From Oxalobacteraceae sp. CFBP 13730 (GTDB taxonomy: Bacteria > Pseudomonadota > Gammaproteobacteria > Burkholderiales > Burkholderiaceae_D), in assembly GCA_014841835.1 (NCBI GenBank), contig JACYUQ010000001.1:434001-498000 (forward strand): DNA of 64,000 nt, written 5' to 3'. Every line of letters starts with the position of its first letter. Position 1 is the stretch's first letter. This document shows, piece after piece, positions 45,336 to 54,393 of this stretch. The notes beneath the pieces were generated by a model that was not told where the DNA came from, did not search any database, and saw only the letters and a list, made by a program, of their open reading frames with translations. The position numbers were made by a program, and so were the translations under genes.

Positions 45336-46052
45336 ATGAGCGATCTGCATCGTCGCGTGGCCGAGACCAGCGCGATCCTGGAACGTATTGCCCGTGATTT
45401 CACGCCGGCCGTGTTCGCATCGAGCCTGGCAGCCGAAGACATGGTGCTGACCGACCTGATCCTGAAGGCAGAGTTGCCGATTGCGATTTTCTCGCTCGAG
45501 ACGGGCCGGCTGCATGCCGAGACGCTGGCGATGATCGATCGCGTCAAGGACACCTACGACTACGATATCGCCCTGTTCCGTCCCGACCCGCTGGCGGTCG
45601 AGCGCTACGTTACGCAAAACGGGCTGAACGCCTTCTACGAGAGCGTGGACATGCGCAAGGAATGCTGCCGCATCCGCAAGGTCGAGCCGCTCGGCCGCGC
45701 ACTGGCCGGCAAACGTGCCTGGATCACGGGTCAGCGCCGCGCCCAGTCGGCCACGCGCGCCGAACTGGCCGTGCAGGAAGACGATCTGAGCCACGCCATG
45801 CAGAAGTTCAATCCGTTGACGGACTGGAGCGAAGAGAACGTCTGGGACTATCTGCGCTCGAACAATGTGCCGTACAACGCGCTGCACGATCGGGGCTTCC
45901 CGTCGATCGGCTGCGAACCGTGCACCCGCGCCGTGCAGCCTGGCGAAGACGTGCGCGCCGGCCGCTGGTGGTGGGAAAACCCGGAATCGAAGGAATGCGG
46001 GCTGCACGTGGTTGACGGCAAACTTATCCGCATCAAATCCGTGGCTGCCTAA
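45336..46052 (+). CDS. cysH: Assimilatory APS reductase (CysH family, Fe-S type)
   Basis: A 238-residue enzyme. Beside the family core FSLETGRLHAET and the C-terminal catalytic ECGLH, it has the two Cys pairs ECCRIRKVEPLGRAL and GCEPCTRAV, which ligate a 4Fe-4S cluster. These mark reductases that use APS directly, rather than PAPS. This agrees with the absence of cysC (APS kinase) from the cluster. Electrons come from thioredoxin. It lies between DUF934 and cysD. Confidence 0.93.
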   Translation: MSDLHRRVAETSAILERIARDFTPAVFASSLAAEDMVLTDLILKAELPIAIFSLETGRLHAETLAMIDRVKDTYDYDIALFRPDPLAVERYVTQNGLNAFYESVDMRKECCRIRKVEPLGRALAGKRAWITGQRRAQSATRAELAVQEDDLSHAMQKFNPLTDWSEENVWDYLRSNNVPYNALHDRGFPSIGCEPCTRAVQPGEDVRAGRWWWENPESKECGLHVVDGKLIRIKSVAA

Positions 46053-46076
46053 GCCACAACAACAACAGGCACCGCC

Positions 46077-47009
46077 ATGACATCTGTTACCGAAAATATT
46101 TTTAATGAAGTAAACGCCGCCCACCTGGATGCGCTGGAGTCCGAAGCGATCCACATCCTGCGCGAAGTGGCCGCCGAATGCAGCAACCCTGCCCTGCTGT
46201 TCTCGGGCGGCAAGGACTCGGTCGTCCTGCTGCGCCTGGCCGAGAAAGCCTTCCGCCCGGGCAGCTTCCCGTTCCCGCTCGTGCACATCGATACCGGCCA
46301 CAATTTCGACGAAGTGATCGCCTTCCGCGACGCCCGCGCCGCTGAGCTGGGTGAACGCCTGATCGTTGGCAGCGTCGAGGAATCGATCCGCCGTGGCACG
46401 GTACGCCTGCGCAATCCAGCCACCGATTCGCGCAATGCGGCCCAGGCCGTCACGCTGCTGGAAACGATCGCCGAACATGGCTTTGACGCCTGCATCGGTG
46501 GCGCGCGCCGCGACGAAGAAAAAGCCCGCGCCAAGGAACGCATCTTTTCGTTCCGCGACGAATTCGGCCAGTGGGACCCGAAAGCCCAGCGCCCCGAACT
46601 GTGGGACCTGTATAACACCCGCGTCCATCCGGGCGAAAACATGCGTGTGTTCCCGATCTCGAACTGGACCGAGCTCGACGTGTGGCAATACATCGCCCGC
46701 GAGAAACTGGCGCTGCCGTCGATCTATTTCGCGCACCAGCGCGACGTCATCGAGCGCAATGGCCTGCTGGTACCGCTCACGCCACTGACGCCAGCGCGCG
46801 ATGGCGAAACGGTGGAGAACCGCACCGTGCGCTTCCGGACCGTGGGCGACATCTCGTGCACCTGCCCGGTGGCGTCCAGCGCCGATTCGCTGGCCGACAT
46901 CATTGCCGAAACGGCGATTACCGACATCACCGAACGGGGCGCCACGCGCATGGATGACCAGACCTCCGAAGCCTCGATGGAAAAACGCAAGAAAGCAGGA
47001 TACTTCTGA
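46077..47009 (+). CDS. cysD: Sulfate adenylyltransferase subunit 2
   Basis: A 310-residue ATP-sulfurylase catalytic subunit. PP-loop LLFSGGKDSVVLLRLA is near residue 43, followed by FPLVHIDTGHNFDEVI, IGGARRDEEKARAKERIFSF and the C-terminal GERATRMDDQ-like segment TERGATRMDDQ. It converts sulfate and ATP to APS together with CysN, whose start codon shares one base with this stop. Confidence 0.97.
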   Translation: MTSVTENIFNEVNAAHLDALESEAIHILREVAAECSNPALLFSGGKDSVVLLRLAEKAFRPGSFPFPLVHIDTGHNFDEVIAFRDARAAELGERLIVGSVEESIRRGTVRLRNPATDSRNAAQAVTLLETIAEHGFDACIGGARRDEEKARAKERIFSFRDEFGQWDPKAQRPELWDLYNTRVHPGENMRVFPISNWTELDVWQYIAREKLALPSIYFAHQRDVIERNGLLVPLTPLTPARDGETVENRTVRFRTVGDISCTCPVASSADSLADIIAETAITDITERGATRMDDQTSEASMEKRKKAGYF

Positions 47010-48334
47010 TGAACGCCATGACCGACCTCAACGCCAACGGCGACACCAAAGCCAACCGTTCCCTACTGCGCTTCATCACCGCCGGCTCGGTCGACGATGG
47101 CAAGAGCACGCTGATCGGCCGCCTGCTGTTTGACAGCAAGGGCATCTTTGCCGACCAGCTGGCCGCCGTCTCGCGCGCCAAGCACAAGCGCACCGTGGGC
47201 GACACGATCGACCTGTCGCTGCTGACCGACGGCCTCGAAGCCGAGCGCGAACAAGGCATCACGATCGACGTGGCCTACCGCTACTTCGCCACGCCCAAGC
47301 GCAAGTTCATCATCGCCGACACGCCGGGCCACGAGCAGTACACGCGCAATATGGTCACGGGCGCATCGACCGCCGACGCCGTCATCATCCTGATCGACGT
47401 GTCGAAGGTCACGCTGCGCGACGACGGCGGCGTCGACCTACTCACGCAAACCAAACGGCATTCGACCATCGCGAAACTGCTGCAGATCGAGCACGTGGTG
47501 GTGGCCGTCAACAAGATGGACCTGATCGGGTACGACCAGGCGATCTACGACCGCATCGTCGCCGAGTACCAACAGTTTGCGACCTCGCTGGGCCTGAAGG
47601 ACATCACGGCCATTCCGCTATCGGCGCTCACCGGCGATAACGTCGTCGAGAAATCGACGAACACGCCGTGGTACAGCGGCCCGACGCTGATCGACCTGCT
47701 CGAATCGCTGTCGGTCTACGACGAATCGCACAGTGCGCCGTTCCGCTTCCCGGTGCAGCTGGTGGCGCGCCACAACGGCCACGCGGCCAAGGACTTCCGT
47801 GGCTATATGGGCCGCATCGAATCGGGCGTCGTGAACGTGGGCGATACGCTGGTCGTGCAGCCCTCCGGCCAGAGCGCGACGGTGAAAGAGATCGTCACCT
47901 TCGACGGCTCGCTGCAGTCGGCCACGGCCGGCCAGTCGGTCACGCTGGTGCTGAACGAATACGTGGACGTCTCCCGCGGCGACATGCTGGCCGGTAGCAC
48001 GCAGCCGGCGACCTTGCTCAAGCAGGTCACGGCTGACGTGTGCTGGATGGCCGACGAGCCGCTCGACCTGCGCCGCAAGTATTGGCTCAAGCACGGCACG
48101 CGCCAGACGGCGGCCAAGTTTGCACGGATCGACACGCTGCTGGACGTGAACACGCAACAGCGCCATCCGGCCGAGGGTCTCAAGCTCAACGACATCGCGC
48201 GCGTGCAACTGACCGTCCAGCAGCCGCTGGCGGCCGATGCCTACGACGCGATCCGCGCGACCGGTGCGTTCATCCTGATCGACGAAGTCACCCACCAGAC
48301 CGTGGCCGCAGGTATGATCCGCATCGACGCATAA
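47009..48334 (+). CDS. cysN: Sulfate adenylyltransferase subunit 1 (GTPase)
   Basis: A 441-residue EF-Tu-like GTPase that drives APS synthesis. G1 GSVDDGKSTLIGRLL near residue 26, G3 DTPGHEQYTRNM near 105 and G4 NKMD near 165 are all present, followed by two beta-barrel domains. No C-terminal APS kinase (CysC) domain is fused; it stops at normal CysN length. Overlaps cysD by 1 bp (TGATG). Confidence 0.97.
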   Translation: MNAMTDLNANGDTKANRSLLRFITAGSVDDGKSTLIGRLLFDSKGIFADQLAAVSRAKHKRTVGDTIDLSLLTDGLEAEREQGITIDVAYRYFATPKRKFIIADTPGHEQYTRNMVTGASTADAVIILIDVSKVTLRDDGGVDLLTQTKRHSTIAKLLQIEHVVVAVNKMDLIGYDQAIYDRIVAEYQQFATSLGLKDITAIPLSALTGDNVVEKSTNTPWYSGPTLIDLLESLSVYDESHSAPFRFPVQLVARHNGHAAKDFRGYMGRIESGVVNVGDTLVVQPSGQSATVKEIVTFDGSLQSATAGQSVTLVLNEYVDVSRGDMLAGSTQPATLLKQVTADVCWMADEPLDLRRKYWLKHGTRQTAAKFARIDTLLDVNTQQRHPAEGLKLNDIARVQLTVQQPLAADAYDAIRATGAFILIDEVTHQTVAAGMIRIDA

Positions 48335-48350
48335 ACAACGAAGGGGCGGT

Positions 48351-49070
48351 ATGGCGGCACTGGGCAAAGTCTATCTGGTGGGAGCAGGCCCCGGCGCGGC
48401 CGACCTGATCACGGTGCGCGGGGCGCGCCTGCTGGCGGCCGCCGACGTGGTGCTGTACGACGCGCTGGTCACGCCCGAGATGCTGGCACTGTGCGAGCGG
48501 GCCGATAAAATCTCGGTCGGCAAGCGCTCGGGCCAGCGCTCGATGGCGCAGACCGTGATCAACGGGCAGATCGTCGAGTGCGCGCACAAGTATGCGCTGG
48601 TCGTGCGCCTCAAAGGCGGTGACCCGATGCTGTTTGGCCGCGCTGACGAAGAACTCCGTGCGCTCGAAGCCGAAGGGATCGAGGTCGAAGTCGTACCGGG
48701 CATTACCACGGCCGTCGCTGCCGCAGCAGCCACCAAGCAGCCGCTGACCAAGCGTGGTGTAGCGCGCAGCGTGGCGTTCTTCACGTCCAGCACCGCGCCG
48801 GATGAACCGGATCATCCCGCCCTTCCTGAAACCGATACGCTGGTCCAATACATGGGCGGGCGTGAAGCTGCCGCCACCGCGGAACGGTTACTGGCCGAGG
48901 GCCGGCGTGCCGATCTGCCGGTGGTGGTGGTGGAAAATTGCAGCCGCGTCGATCAGCGCATCCTGCGTTTGACGCTGACGGACCTGGCGCGTGGCCTGGA
49001 GCCCGGTCATGGACCCGTGCTGGTCATGATGGGTGAAGCGCTGGCGCGGCGCGAGCACCAGCCGGATTGA
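48351..49070 (+). CDS. cobA: Uroporphyrinogen-III C-methyltransferase
   Basis: A 239-residue SUMT that makes precorrin-2 for siroheme (and cobalamin). VYLVGAGPGAADLITVRGARLL near the start, VVLYDALVTPEML, VVRLKGGDPMLFGR and VPGITTAVAAAA are classic. It is stand-alone CobA, without the CysG dehydrogenase/chelatase half. It is the last gene of the cys operon and ends 47 bp from the convergent cbiX gene. Confidence 0.96.
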   Translation: MAALGKVYLVGAGPGAADLITVRGARLLAAADVVLYDALVTPEMLALCERADKISVGKRSGQRSMAQTVINGQIVECAHKYALVVRLKGGDPMLFGRADEELRALEAEGIEVEVVPGITTAVAAAAATKQPLTKRGVARSVAFFTSSTAPDEPDHPALPETDTLVQYMGGREAAATAERLLAEGRRADLPVVVVENCSRVDQRILRLTLTDLARGLEPGHGPVLVMMGEALARREHQPD

Positions 49071-49079
49071 TGGCTGGTC

Positions 49080-49114
49080 GTTGAAGGCGTGGACGGGATA
49101 CCCGTCCACCCTAC
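49080..49114. repeat. GTGGACGG hairpin, second locus
   Basis: A perfect stem GTGGACGGG / CCCGTCCAC around ATA, then CCTAC. The unit resembles 28076-28110, but one base pair is G-C here and C-G there, so the pairing is kept. It fills the 47-bp gap between convergent cobA and cbiX. Confidence 0.8.
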
Positions 49115-49117
49115 CTG

Positions 49118-49507
49118 CTACATTGACACCGTACCCAACGAATTGACGCAGTAATCCGTCATCGCCCGCTGCACGCCCGGATCCTCACCGATGGCGCCGG
49201 CGACATTGAGCGTCAAGGCCGGATGCGCCGCACGCACCTCGTCGCACAGCGCAGGCAAGTCACGCAGCAAGTGACCACCCTTACCCAAAAACACCGGCAC
49301 TACCGTGATGTCGTCGATGCCTTGCGCGCGCATGGCGTCGATGGTGTCGGACAGGCTTGGCGTCATCAGCTCAAGAAACGCCAGCTCGACGACCGCCCCG
49401 GCGACACGTTCGCGCGTCTGGTCGCGCAAGCGCTCGAAAGGGACCGCCCATGACGCGGCGCGCGCGCCGTGGGCAAACAGGATCAGGCCACGTTTCATTG
49501 TCGTCAT
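49118..49507 (-). CDS. cbiX: Sirohydrochlorin chelatase (small CbiX/SirB type)
   Basis: A 129-residue single-domain chelatase that inserts iron or cobalt in sirohydrochlorin. The His motifs are LILFAHGARA near residue 13 and VFLGKGGHLLRDLP near 78. It starts at 49507, 2 bp after lptG ends, so it is expressed with lptFG on the strand opposite to cobA. The frame stays open upstream through lptG; that part is a shadow. Confidence 0.9.
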   Translation of the reverse strand: MTTMKRGLILFAHGARAASWAVPFERLRDQTRERVAGAVVELAFLELMTPSLSDTIDAMRAQGIDDITVVPVFLGKGGHLLRDLPALCDEVRAAHPALTLNVAGAIGEDPGVQRAMTDYCVNSLGTVSM

Positions 49508-49509
49508 GC

Positions 49510-50694
49510 TTAATGTCGCTCCACCCACCACAGCGCACCGAGCGCCATGAGCAGGAATAACAGGCTGGGCGCCAGCGCCGTAAAGAACGCGGGCAGAATG
49601 GTCAGCACACCGAGGTGCGAGAACAGGGAGTTGATCAGCAGGAAGCTCACGCCGATCATGATGCCGATGAAGATCTTCAGGCTCACGCCGCCGCTGCGCG
49701 TGTGCAGATACGCGAACGGCAACGCCAGCGCCATCAGGACAAAAATCGAAAACGGATCGATGACTTTTTTCCAGAATGCGACCTTGAAGCGCTCGGTCTC
49801 CTGCTTGTTCTCGGCCAGGTGGCGCGTATAGACCGCCAGTTCGGACGCCGACATGCGCTCGGGGTCCGAGCGCGACACCGACAGGATCTTTGGCGTGATC
49901 TCGGACGCCAGCGTGTAGGTGGCCAGCTTGCGCGTCGCGATCGCTGCGGTTTCCTGGCCATACGTGCTCTGGATCGTCTGGCCTGCCGGCACGGCAGAAC
50001 CCGGCGCAGGCAACTCGCGGCTGTTGGTAAACATCGTCTCGGTGACATCCGTCAAGCGCCACGTGTTGTTGCCGCCATAGGTGCCGCGCGCCGCCGTCAC
50101 GAGCGAACGCATGCGCATATTGTTGTCGAACTCGTAGAGCCGCACGTCTTCCAGCTGACCATCGGGCGCAATGCGGCGCACGTTGAAGAAGCGCGAGCCG
50201 GTGATGGCGCCGCGCACGCCGTTTTCGTGCACGCTGTCCTTGGTCCACATGCCCGAGCGGAACTCGGCCGAGATCGAGCCGCCCTTGGCTGTCAGGCGCA
50301 TGCGCTCGGCAATCGGCGCCGTGCGCGGCGTGATCAGCTCCCCAAAAATGAACGTCACCACGACGAAGATCGCGCCAATCTTGAACAGCATCCAGGCCGC
50401 ATGCCGGGTCGACATCGACGAGGCGCGCATGATGGTGAATTCGGAGCTGGAGGCAAATTGCGCCATCGTGTAGATGGTGCCGATCAGCGCGGCCACCGGC
50501 ATCACCTGGTACACATTGCCCGGCACCAGCAGCAGCACGTACAGGAACGCGTGCTGCATGCCGAAGTCGTCCTTGCCGACCGATGGCAGGATGCTGGTCA
50601 GGTCCATGAAGGCGACGAGCGCCAGGAACGCGGCCAGCACGAATGCCACCGCCTGGAAGATATTGATGGCGAAGTAACGCTGGAGGATTTTCAT
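49510..50694 (-). CDS. lptG: LPS export ABC transporter permease LptG
   Basis: A 394-residue inner-membrane protein of the Lpt machinery moving LPS to the outer membrane. Six hydrophobic segments, three at each end (MKILQRYFAINIFQAVAFVL, then to about residue 110, and 300-390), flank a periplasmic beta-jellyroll domain. Typical N-terminus and EFTIMRASSMS coupling segment. The start overlaps the lptF stop (ATGA). Confidence 0.95.
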   Translation of the reverse strand: MKILQRYFAINIFQAVAFVLAAFLALVAFMDLTSILPSVGKDDFGMQHAFLYVLLLVPGNVYQVMPVAALIGTIYTMAQFASSSEFTIMRASSMSTRHAAWMLFKIGAIFVVVTFIFGELITPRTAPIAERMRLTAKGGSISAEFRSGMWTKDSVHENGVRGAITGSRFFNVRRIAPDGQLEDVRLYEFDNNMRMRSLVTAARGTYGGNNTWRLTDVTETMFTNSRELPAPGSAVPAGQTIQSTYGQETAAIATRKLATYTLASEITPKILSVSRSDPERMSASELAVYTRHLAENKQETERFKVAFWKKVIDPFSIFVLMALALPFAYLHTRSGGVSLKIFIGIMIGVSFLLINSLFSHLGVLTILPAFFTALAPSLLFLLMALGALWWVERH

Positions 50695-51845
50695 TCGACG
50701 GCTGCCTCGTCACGCTTGTGCAACGGCTGCGGCTTGCGCAGGCGGCGCTTGAAAGCGCTCAGCATGACCAGCGGGTGATACGGGTGGTTCACGTTCAGGC
50801 GCCAGGCGAACAGCCCCGCCACGCACAGCAGCGCCAGCAGGTGCAGCGGCCACCAGCCCATGACAAAGGCGACCTTGCCCTGCTTGACGCTGGCTTCGGA
50901 CAGCCGCACCAGGTTGTTATAGGTAAAGAAGATCAGCAGCGCCAGGATCATGTTGGCCGACGATCCCGCGCGCGGGTTGACGAAGCCCAGCGGGATGGCC
51001 AGCAGCATCAGGATCAGGCAGGTGATCGGCGCGGCGATGCGCGCCAGCAGTTCGGCCTGCGTAAAGCGGTTCGGCGCCAGCAGCAGCGCGGGCGTGGACA
51101 ATGCCGCCACCGGGATGTCGGCGCCGATCATCGGGGCCTGCGTGGCCACGCGCATGCTGTAGCGCTCGAACTCCATCGTCTGGAAATTGGCCTGGCCCGG
51201 AATGCCTTCGTAGCGGCGCCCGTTGCTCAGCACGAGAAACTGGCCGCCCTTGCCGTCCGATTCGATCACGCCCTGCTTGGCCACCACCACCGAATGCGTG
51301 TTGCCGGCGACGCTGTTGACGAAGACGTTCTGCACGACGGTCGCGCCCTCGGCGCTGCGCTCGACAAAGAACACGCGGTCGTTCGAGCTCGATTCGCGGA
51401 ACTGGCCCGGCGCCACGCGCTGCAGGTCTTCGCGTTTCTGGAAACGCTCGACGAATTCGGCGCTTTTCATCTTGGCCCACGGCGTGACGACCAGCGACAG
51501 CGCCGCCACGACGAACACCATCGGCAGACCGAGCGTGAGCACGGGCCGGATCCACGCCAGCAGCGACTGGCCGGAGGCGAACCACACGACCATTTCGGAA
51601 TCGCGATAGCTGCGCGTGACGGCCGCGACAACGGCGATGAAGCACGTGAGGATCAGAATGATCGGCAACAGCTCGGCACTGCGAAACACGATCAGCGCCA
51701 GCACGTCGCCGGACGCGACCTTGCCACCGGCTGCCCGGCCAAGGATGGCGATCAGGGTCCAGGTGACAAGAATGGAAAACAGCACCGTGAAGGTCGCGCC
51801 AGCGGCGCTTGCCAATTCACGTTGCAGGGAACGTCGGAAGATCAT
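50691..51845 (-). CDS. lptF: LPS export ABC transporter permease LptF
   Basis: A 384-residue partner of LptG with the same plan: transmembrane helices about 15-40, 55-80 and 100-125, a periplasmic jellyroll domain with QRVAPGQFRESSSNDRVFFVE, and C-terminal helices. It pairs with LptG and the LptB ATPase (not in the window). Overlaps lptG by 4 bp. Divergent from pepA with 63 bp between them, the usual arrangement in betaproteobacteria. Confidence 0.95.
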   Translation of the reverse strand: MIFRRSLQRELASAAGATFTVLFSILVTWTLIAILGRAAGGKVASGDVLALIVFRSAELLPIILILTCFIAVVAAVTRSYRDSEMVVWFASGQSLLAWIRPVLTLGLPMVFVVAALSLVVTPWAKMKSAEFVERFQKREDLQRVAPGQFRESSSNDRVFFVERSAEGATVVQNVFVNSVAGNTHSVVVAKQGVIESDGKGGQFLVLSNGRRYEGIPGQANFQTMEFERYSMRVATQAPMIGADIPVAALSTPALLLAPNRFTQAELLARIAAPITCLILMLLAIPLGFVNPRAGSSANMILALLIFFTYNNLVRLSEASVKQGKVAFVMGWWPLHLLALLCVAGLFAWRLNVNHPYHPLVMLSAFKRRLRKPQPLHKRDEAAVE

Positions 51846-51858
51846 TCAATAGAGTCGT

Positions 51859-51864
51859 TATAAT
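51859..51864 (+). promoter_or_regulatory. Candidate -10 box for pepA
   Basis: A perfect TATAAT 45 bp before the pepA ATG in the short lptF-pepA gap. No -35 box at standard spacing is convincing. Confidence 0.4.
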
Positions 51865-51908
51865 TGCAGATTAGGCAGTCCGCCGCGAACAATGAATCGG
51901 AGAACCAA

Positions 51909-53402
51909 ATGGACTTTAGCATAAAAGCATTCGACACAAAAAACACCCTGGCAGCGGCGAAGACCGGCTGTGTCGCAGTGGCGGTGTTCGAAAATAAAAA
52001 ATTGTCGGCTGCAGCACAGGCACTCGACATGAATGGCGAGATCAGCGCGGCAGTCAAGTCCGGAGACATCAGCGGCAAGCCAGGTTCGACCCTGCTGCTG
52101 CGCGGCATTGCCGGCGTGACCGCGGCGCGCGTGCTGCTCGTGGGCCTGGGCGCCGACGAGACCATCTCCCAGAAAAACTTCACCACGGGCGCCACTGCTG
52201 CCCTGAAACTGTTCGCCACGCTGGGTGCCACGGACGCCATTATCGCATTCCCGCTCGAGAGCGTGAAAGAACGCGATGCCAACTGGGCGCTGCAGGCGCT
52301 GGTGCTGGCTTCGAGCGACGCCGAATACCGTACCGACGCGCAGAAAAGCAAGAAAGAGCCGGCGCTTGCGGGCGTGCGCAAGGTCGTCATCGCGATGCCG
52401 AATGCGGGTACTGCCAAGGCTGCGCTGGCACAGGCCGCCGCAATTGCCAACGGCATGAAGCTCACGCGCGACCTGGGCAACCTGTCGCCGAACATCTGCA
52501 CCCCGACCTACCTGGCGCAGACCGCACGCAAGCTGGCCGACGACTTCGGCTTTGGCCTGGAAGTCCTGGAACGCAAGCAGCTCGAAGCGCTCAAGATGGG
52601 CAGCTTCCTGGCCGTCGCGCGCGGCAGCGAAGAAGCGCCGAAGTTCATCGTCCTGCGCCACAACGGCGGCGCACCGAACGATGCACCGGTGGTCCTGGTC
52701 GGCAAGGGCATCACGTTCGACTCGGGCGGTATCTCGATCAAGCCGGGTCCGAGCATGGACGAGATGAAATACGATATGTGCGGCGCCGGTTCGGTGCTGG
52801 GCACCTTCCGCGCGATCGGCGAGATGGGCCTGAAGCTCAATGTGATCGGCATCGTCGTCGCCTGTGAAAACATGCCGTCGGGTCGCGCGGCCAAGCCGGG
52901 TGACATCGTCACCGCGATGAACGGCACCACCATTGAAATCCTCAACACCGACGCCGAAGGCCGCCTGGTGCTGTGCGATGCGCTGTCGTACGCCGAGCGC
53001 TTCAACCCGGCCGTCGTGGTCGACATCGCCACGCTGACGGGCGCCTGCATCGTGGCCCTGGGTCACCACACGAGCGGCCTGTTCACCCGCGACGACGCGG
53101 CGCACGACGCACTGGCTGACGAGCTGCTCACGGCCGGCAAGCAGGCTGGCGACGTGGCCTGGCGCTTCCCGCTGGGCGAGATTTACAACGACCAGCTCAA
53201 GTCGAACTTTGCTGACCTGGCCAATATCGGCACCCCTGGCGCCGCGTCGATCACCGCCGCCTGCTTCCTGGAGAACTTCACCCGCAAGTACACCTGGGCC
53301 CACCTCGACATCGCCGGCACCGCCTGGAAATCGGGCGCCGCCAAGGGCGCCACGGGCCGCCCGGTGCCGCTGCTGACCACGTTCCTGATGAATCGCGTGT
53401 AA
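51909..53402 (+). CDS. pepA: Leucyl aminopeptidase (M17)
   Basis: A 497-residue di-metal aminopeptidase. [34 protein letters not shown] and the family signature [14 protein letters not shown] near residue 350 carry the metal ligands and catalytic residues. The N-terminal domain (1-170) is the variable macro-like part. The start at 51909 gives MDFSIKAF; the 15 codons open before it include the -10 box. Followed by a strong terminator. Confidence 0.97.
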   Translation: MDFSIKAFDTKNTLAAAKTGCVAVAVFENKKLSAAAQALDMNGEISAAVKSGDISGKPGSTLLLRGIAGVTAARVLLVGLGADETISQKNFTTGATAALKLFATLGATDAIIAFPLESVKERDANWALQALVLASSDAEYRTDAQKSKKEPALAGVRKVVIAMPNAGTAKAALAQAAAIANGMKLTRDLGNLSPNICTPTYLAQTARKLADDFGFGLEVLERKQLEALKMGSFLAVARGSEEAPKFIVLRHNGGAPNDAPVVLVGKGITFDSGGISIKPGPSMDEMKYDMCGAGSVLGTFRAIGEMGLKLNVIGIVVACENMPSGRAAKPGDIVTAMNGTTIEILNTDAEGRLVLCDALSYAERFNPAVVVDIATLTGACIVALGHHTSGLFTRDDAAHDALADELLTAGKQAGDVAWRFPLGEIYNDQLKSNFADLANIGTPGAASITAACFLENFTRKYTWAHLDIAGTAWKSGAAKGATGRPVPLLTTFLMNRV

Positions 53403-53420
53403 TCACCGACGCATCGTGAA

Positions 53421-53446
53421 AAAGCCCCGCATGCGGGGCTTTTTTT
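53421..53446 (+). terminator. Rho-independent terminator of pepA
   Basis: AAAGCCCCGC / GCGGGGCTTT stem with a 2-nt loop and a long T-tract, 19 bp after the pepA stop. Confidence 0.96.
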
Positions 53447-53477
53447 CGTCTCGAACCGGTGTACACAGCGGGGTCAC

Positions 53478-53666
53478 AGCCGGGGTCAGGTCTGACATTC
53501 GGACACGACCTCAGCACATAGCCGGGGTCAGGTCTGACATTCGGACACGACCTCAGCATTAACCGCGCCCAATGGTGTCTTCTCAGTAGAAGCAAGGGCT
53601 TGTGTCGGCTAGTCCCAACTACCCAACTGTCGAGATCGTGTCCGAATGTCAGACCTGACCCCAGCT
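53478..53666. repeat. 147-bp inverted-terminal repeat element, copy B, with an extra left arm
   Basis: The 147-bp core (53520-53666) matches copy A at 14299-14445 in length and in both ends. A second left arm of about 42 bp (53478-53519) precedes it in tandem, and a fragment of a third (GGGGTCAC) starts at 53470. The region lies between convergent pepA and a lipoprotein gene and encodes nothing. Confidence 0.85.
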
Positions 53667-53680
53667 TTTCTCAAGCCAGG

Positions 53681-54130
53681 TCAGAATATTCTGGTCGCCA
53701 CCGGTTCGGCGCCTGCTACTGCGGCGGACTTTTCTGCTGGCTGCATCAGGACGGTCAGCGTGGCCGGGTAACCATAACCGGCGCCGGAATAGCGATCGAC
53801 GTAGTGGCCAATGCCGGCGGTGGTGACCAGGTTGCCAACCAGATTGCTGGTATTGAGCTGCGCCTCTACCCGCTCGGCGGCGATGGCCACACCCTGCTTC
53901 TTGCAGCTGATTGACAGCGGCCCTTTGTTGCGCATGACCGTCACGCGGCCCGGGGCGATCACGTACCAGCGTCCGGCGTCATTGCTCAGGATGCAACCCA
54001 CCCCACCGATCTCGCGGTAATCGAGTATGGCGTGTACTTCCAGCTGCTGTGTGGGGGAATCGGACATGGTGGCGCAGCCGCCCAGCAGGGCAAGCGCGGA
54101 CCAGACAAAGGGGCGGAGAAGAGGCGACAT
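53681..54130 (-). CDS. Hypothetical lipoprotein
   Basis: A 149-residue protein with a lipoprotein signal: MSPLLRPFVWSALALLGGC, the Cys being the lipidated residue. The mature part has GVGCILSNDAGRWYVIAPGRVTVMRNKGP and KKQG, similar to unnamed lipoproteins in Burkholderiales, and ends in TRIF. A second Cys pair might form a disulfide. A start 3 codons earlier (54139) is possible. Function unknown. Confidence 0.75.
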   Translation of the reverse strand: MSPLLRPFVWSALALLGGCATMSDSPTQQLEVHAILDYREIGGVGCILSNDAGRWYVIAPGRVTVMRNKGPLSISCKKQGVAIAAERVEAQLNTSNLVGNLVTTAGIGHYVDRYSGAGYGYPATLTVLMQPAEKSAAVAGAEPVATRIF

Positions 54131-54191
54131 GGCAACCATCGAGAAGCAGATGCTTCTTTAACGGCAGCAGTGCGCAAATACTGAGGCGGGA

Positions 54192-54380
54192 TCAGTCGAG
54201 CGGCGCGAAACGCGGTTGCACGACACCATCTGCGGTCACGGTGCCGAAGAACGCATCGCGGGGACGCACCCACACGGCACCAGCCGCATCCCGGTACACG
54301 ATGACCGGGGTGTGATCGGATTCCAGCAGCGCCTCGCACACCACCTCATAGATGCCGCCCTTGTAGTGGCGGTAACGCAT
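54192..54380 (-). CDS. DUF1653 domain protein
   Basis: A 62-residue protein: RYRHYKGGIYEVVCEALLES, then HTPVIVYRDAAGAVWVRP and FFGTV. This is the DUF1653 fold, a small SH3-like beta domain often fused or linked to helicases and to metabolic proteins. The function is unknown. It is 13 bp after a helical small protein gene on the same strand. Confidence 0.85.
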   Translation of the reverse strand: MRYRHYKGGIYEVVCEALLESDHTPVIVYRDAAGAVWVRPRDAFFGTVTADGVVQPRFAPLD

Positions 54381-54393
54381 GCGGTGAAAAAGC

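Noticed and set aside
49508..50713. Extension of the cbiX frame through lptG
   Set aside because: The residues are shadows of lptG; CbiX has complete small-chelatase length from 49507.
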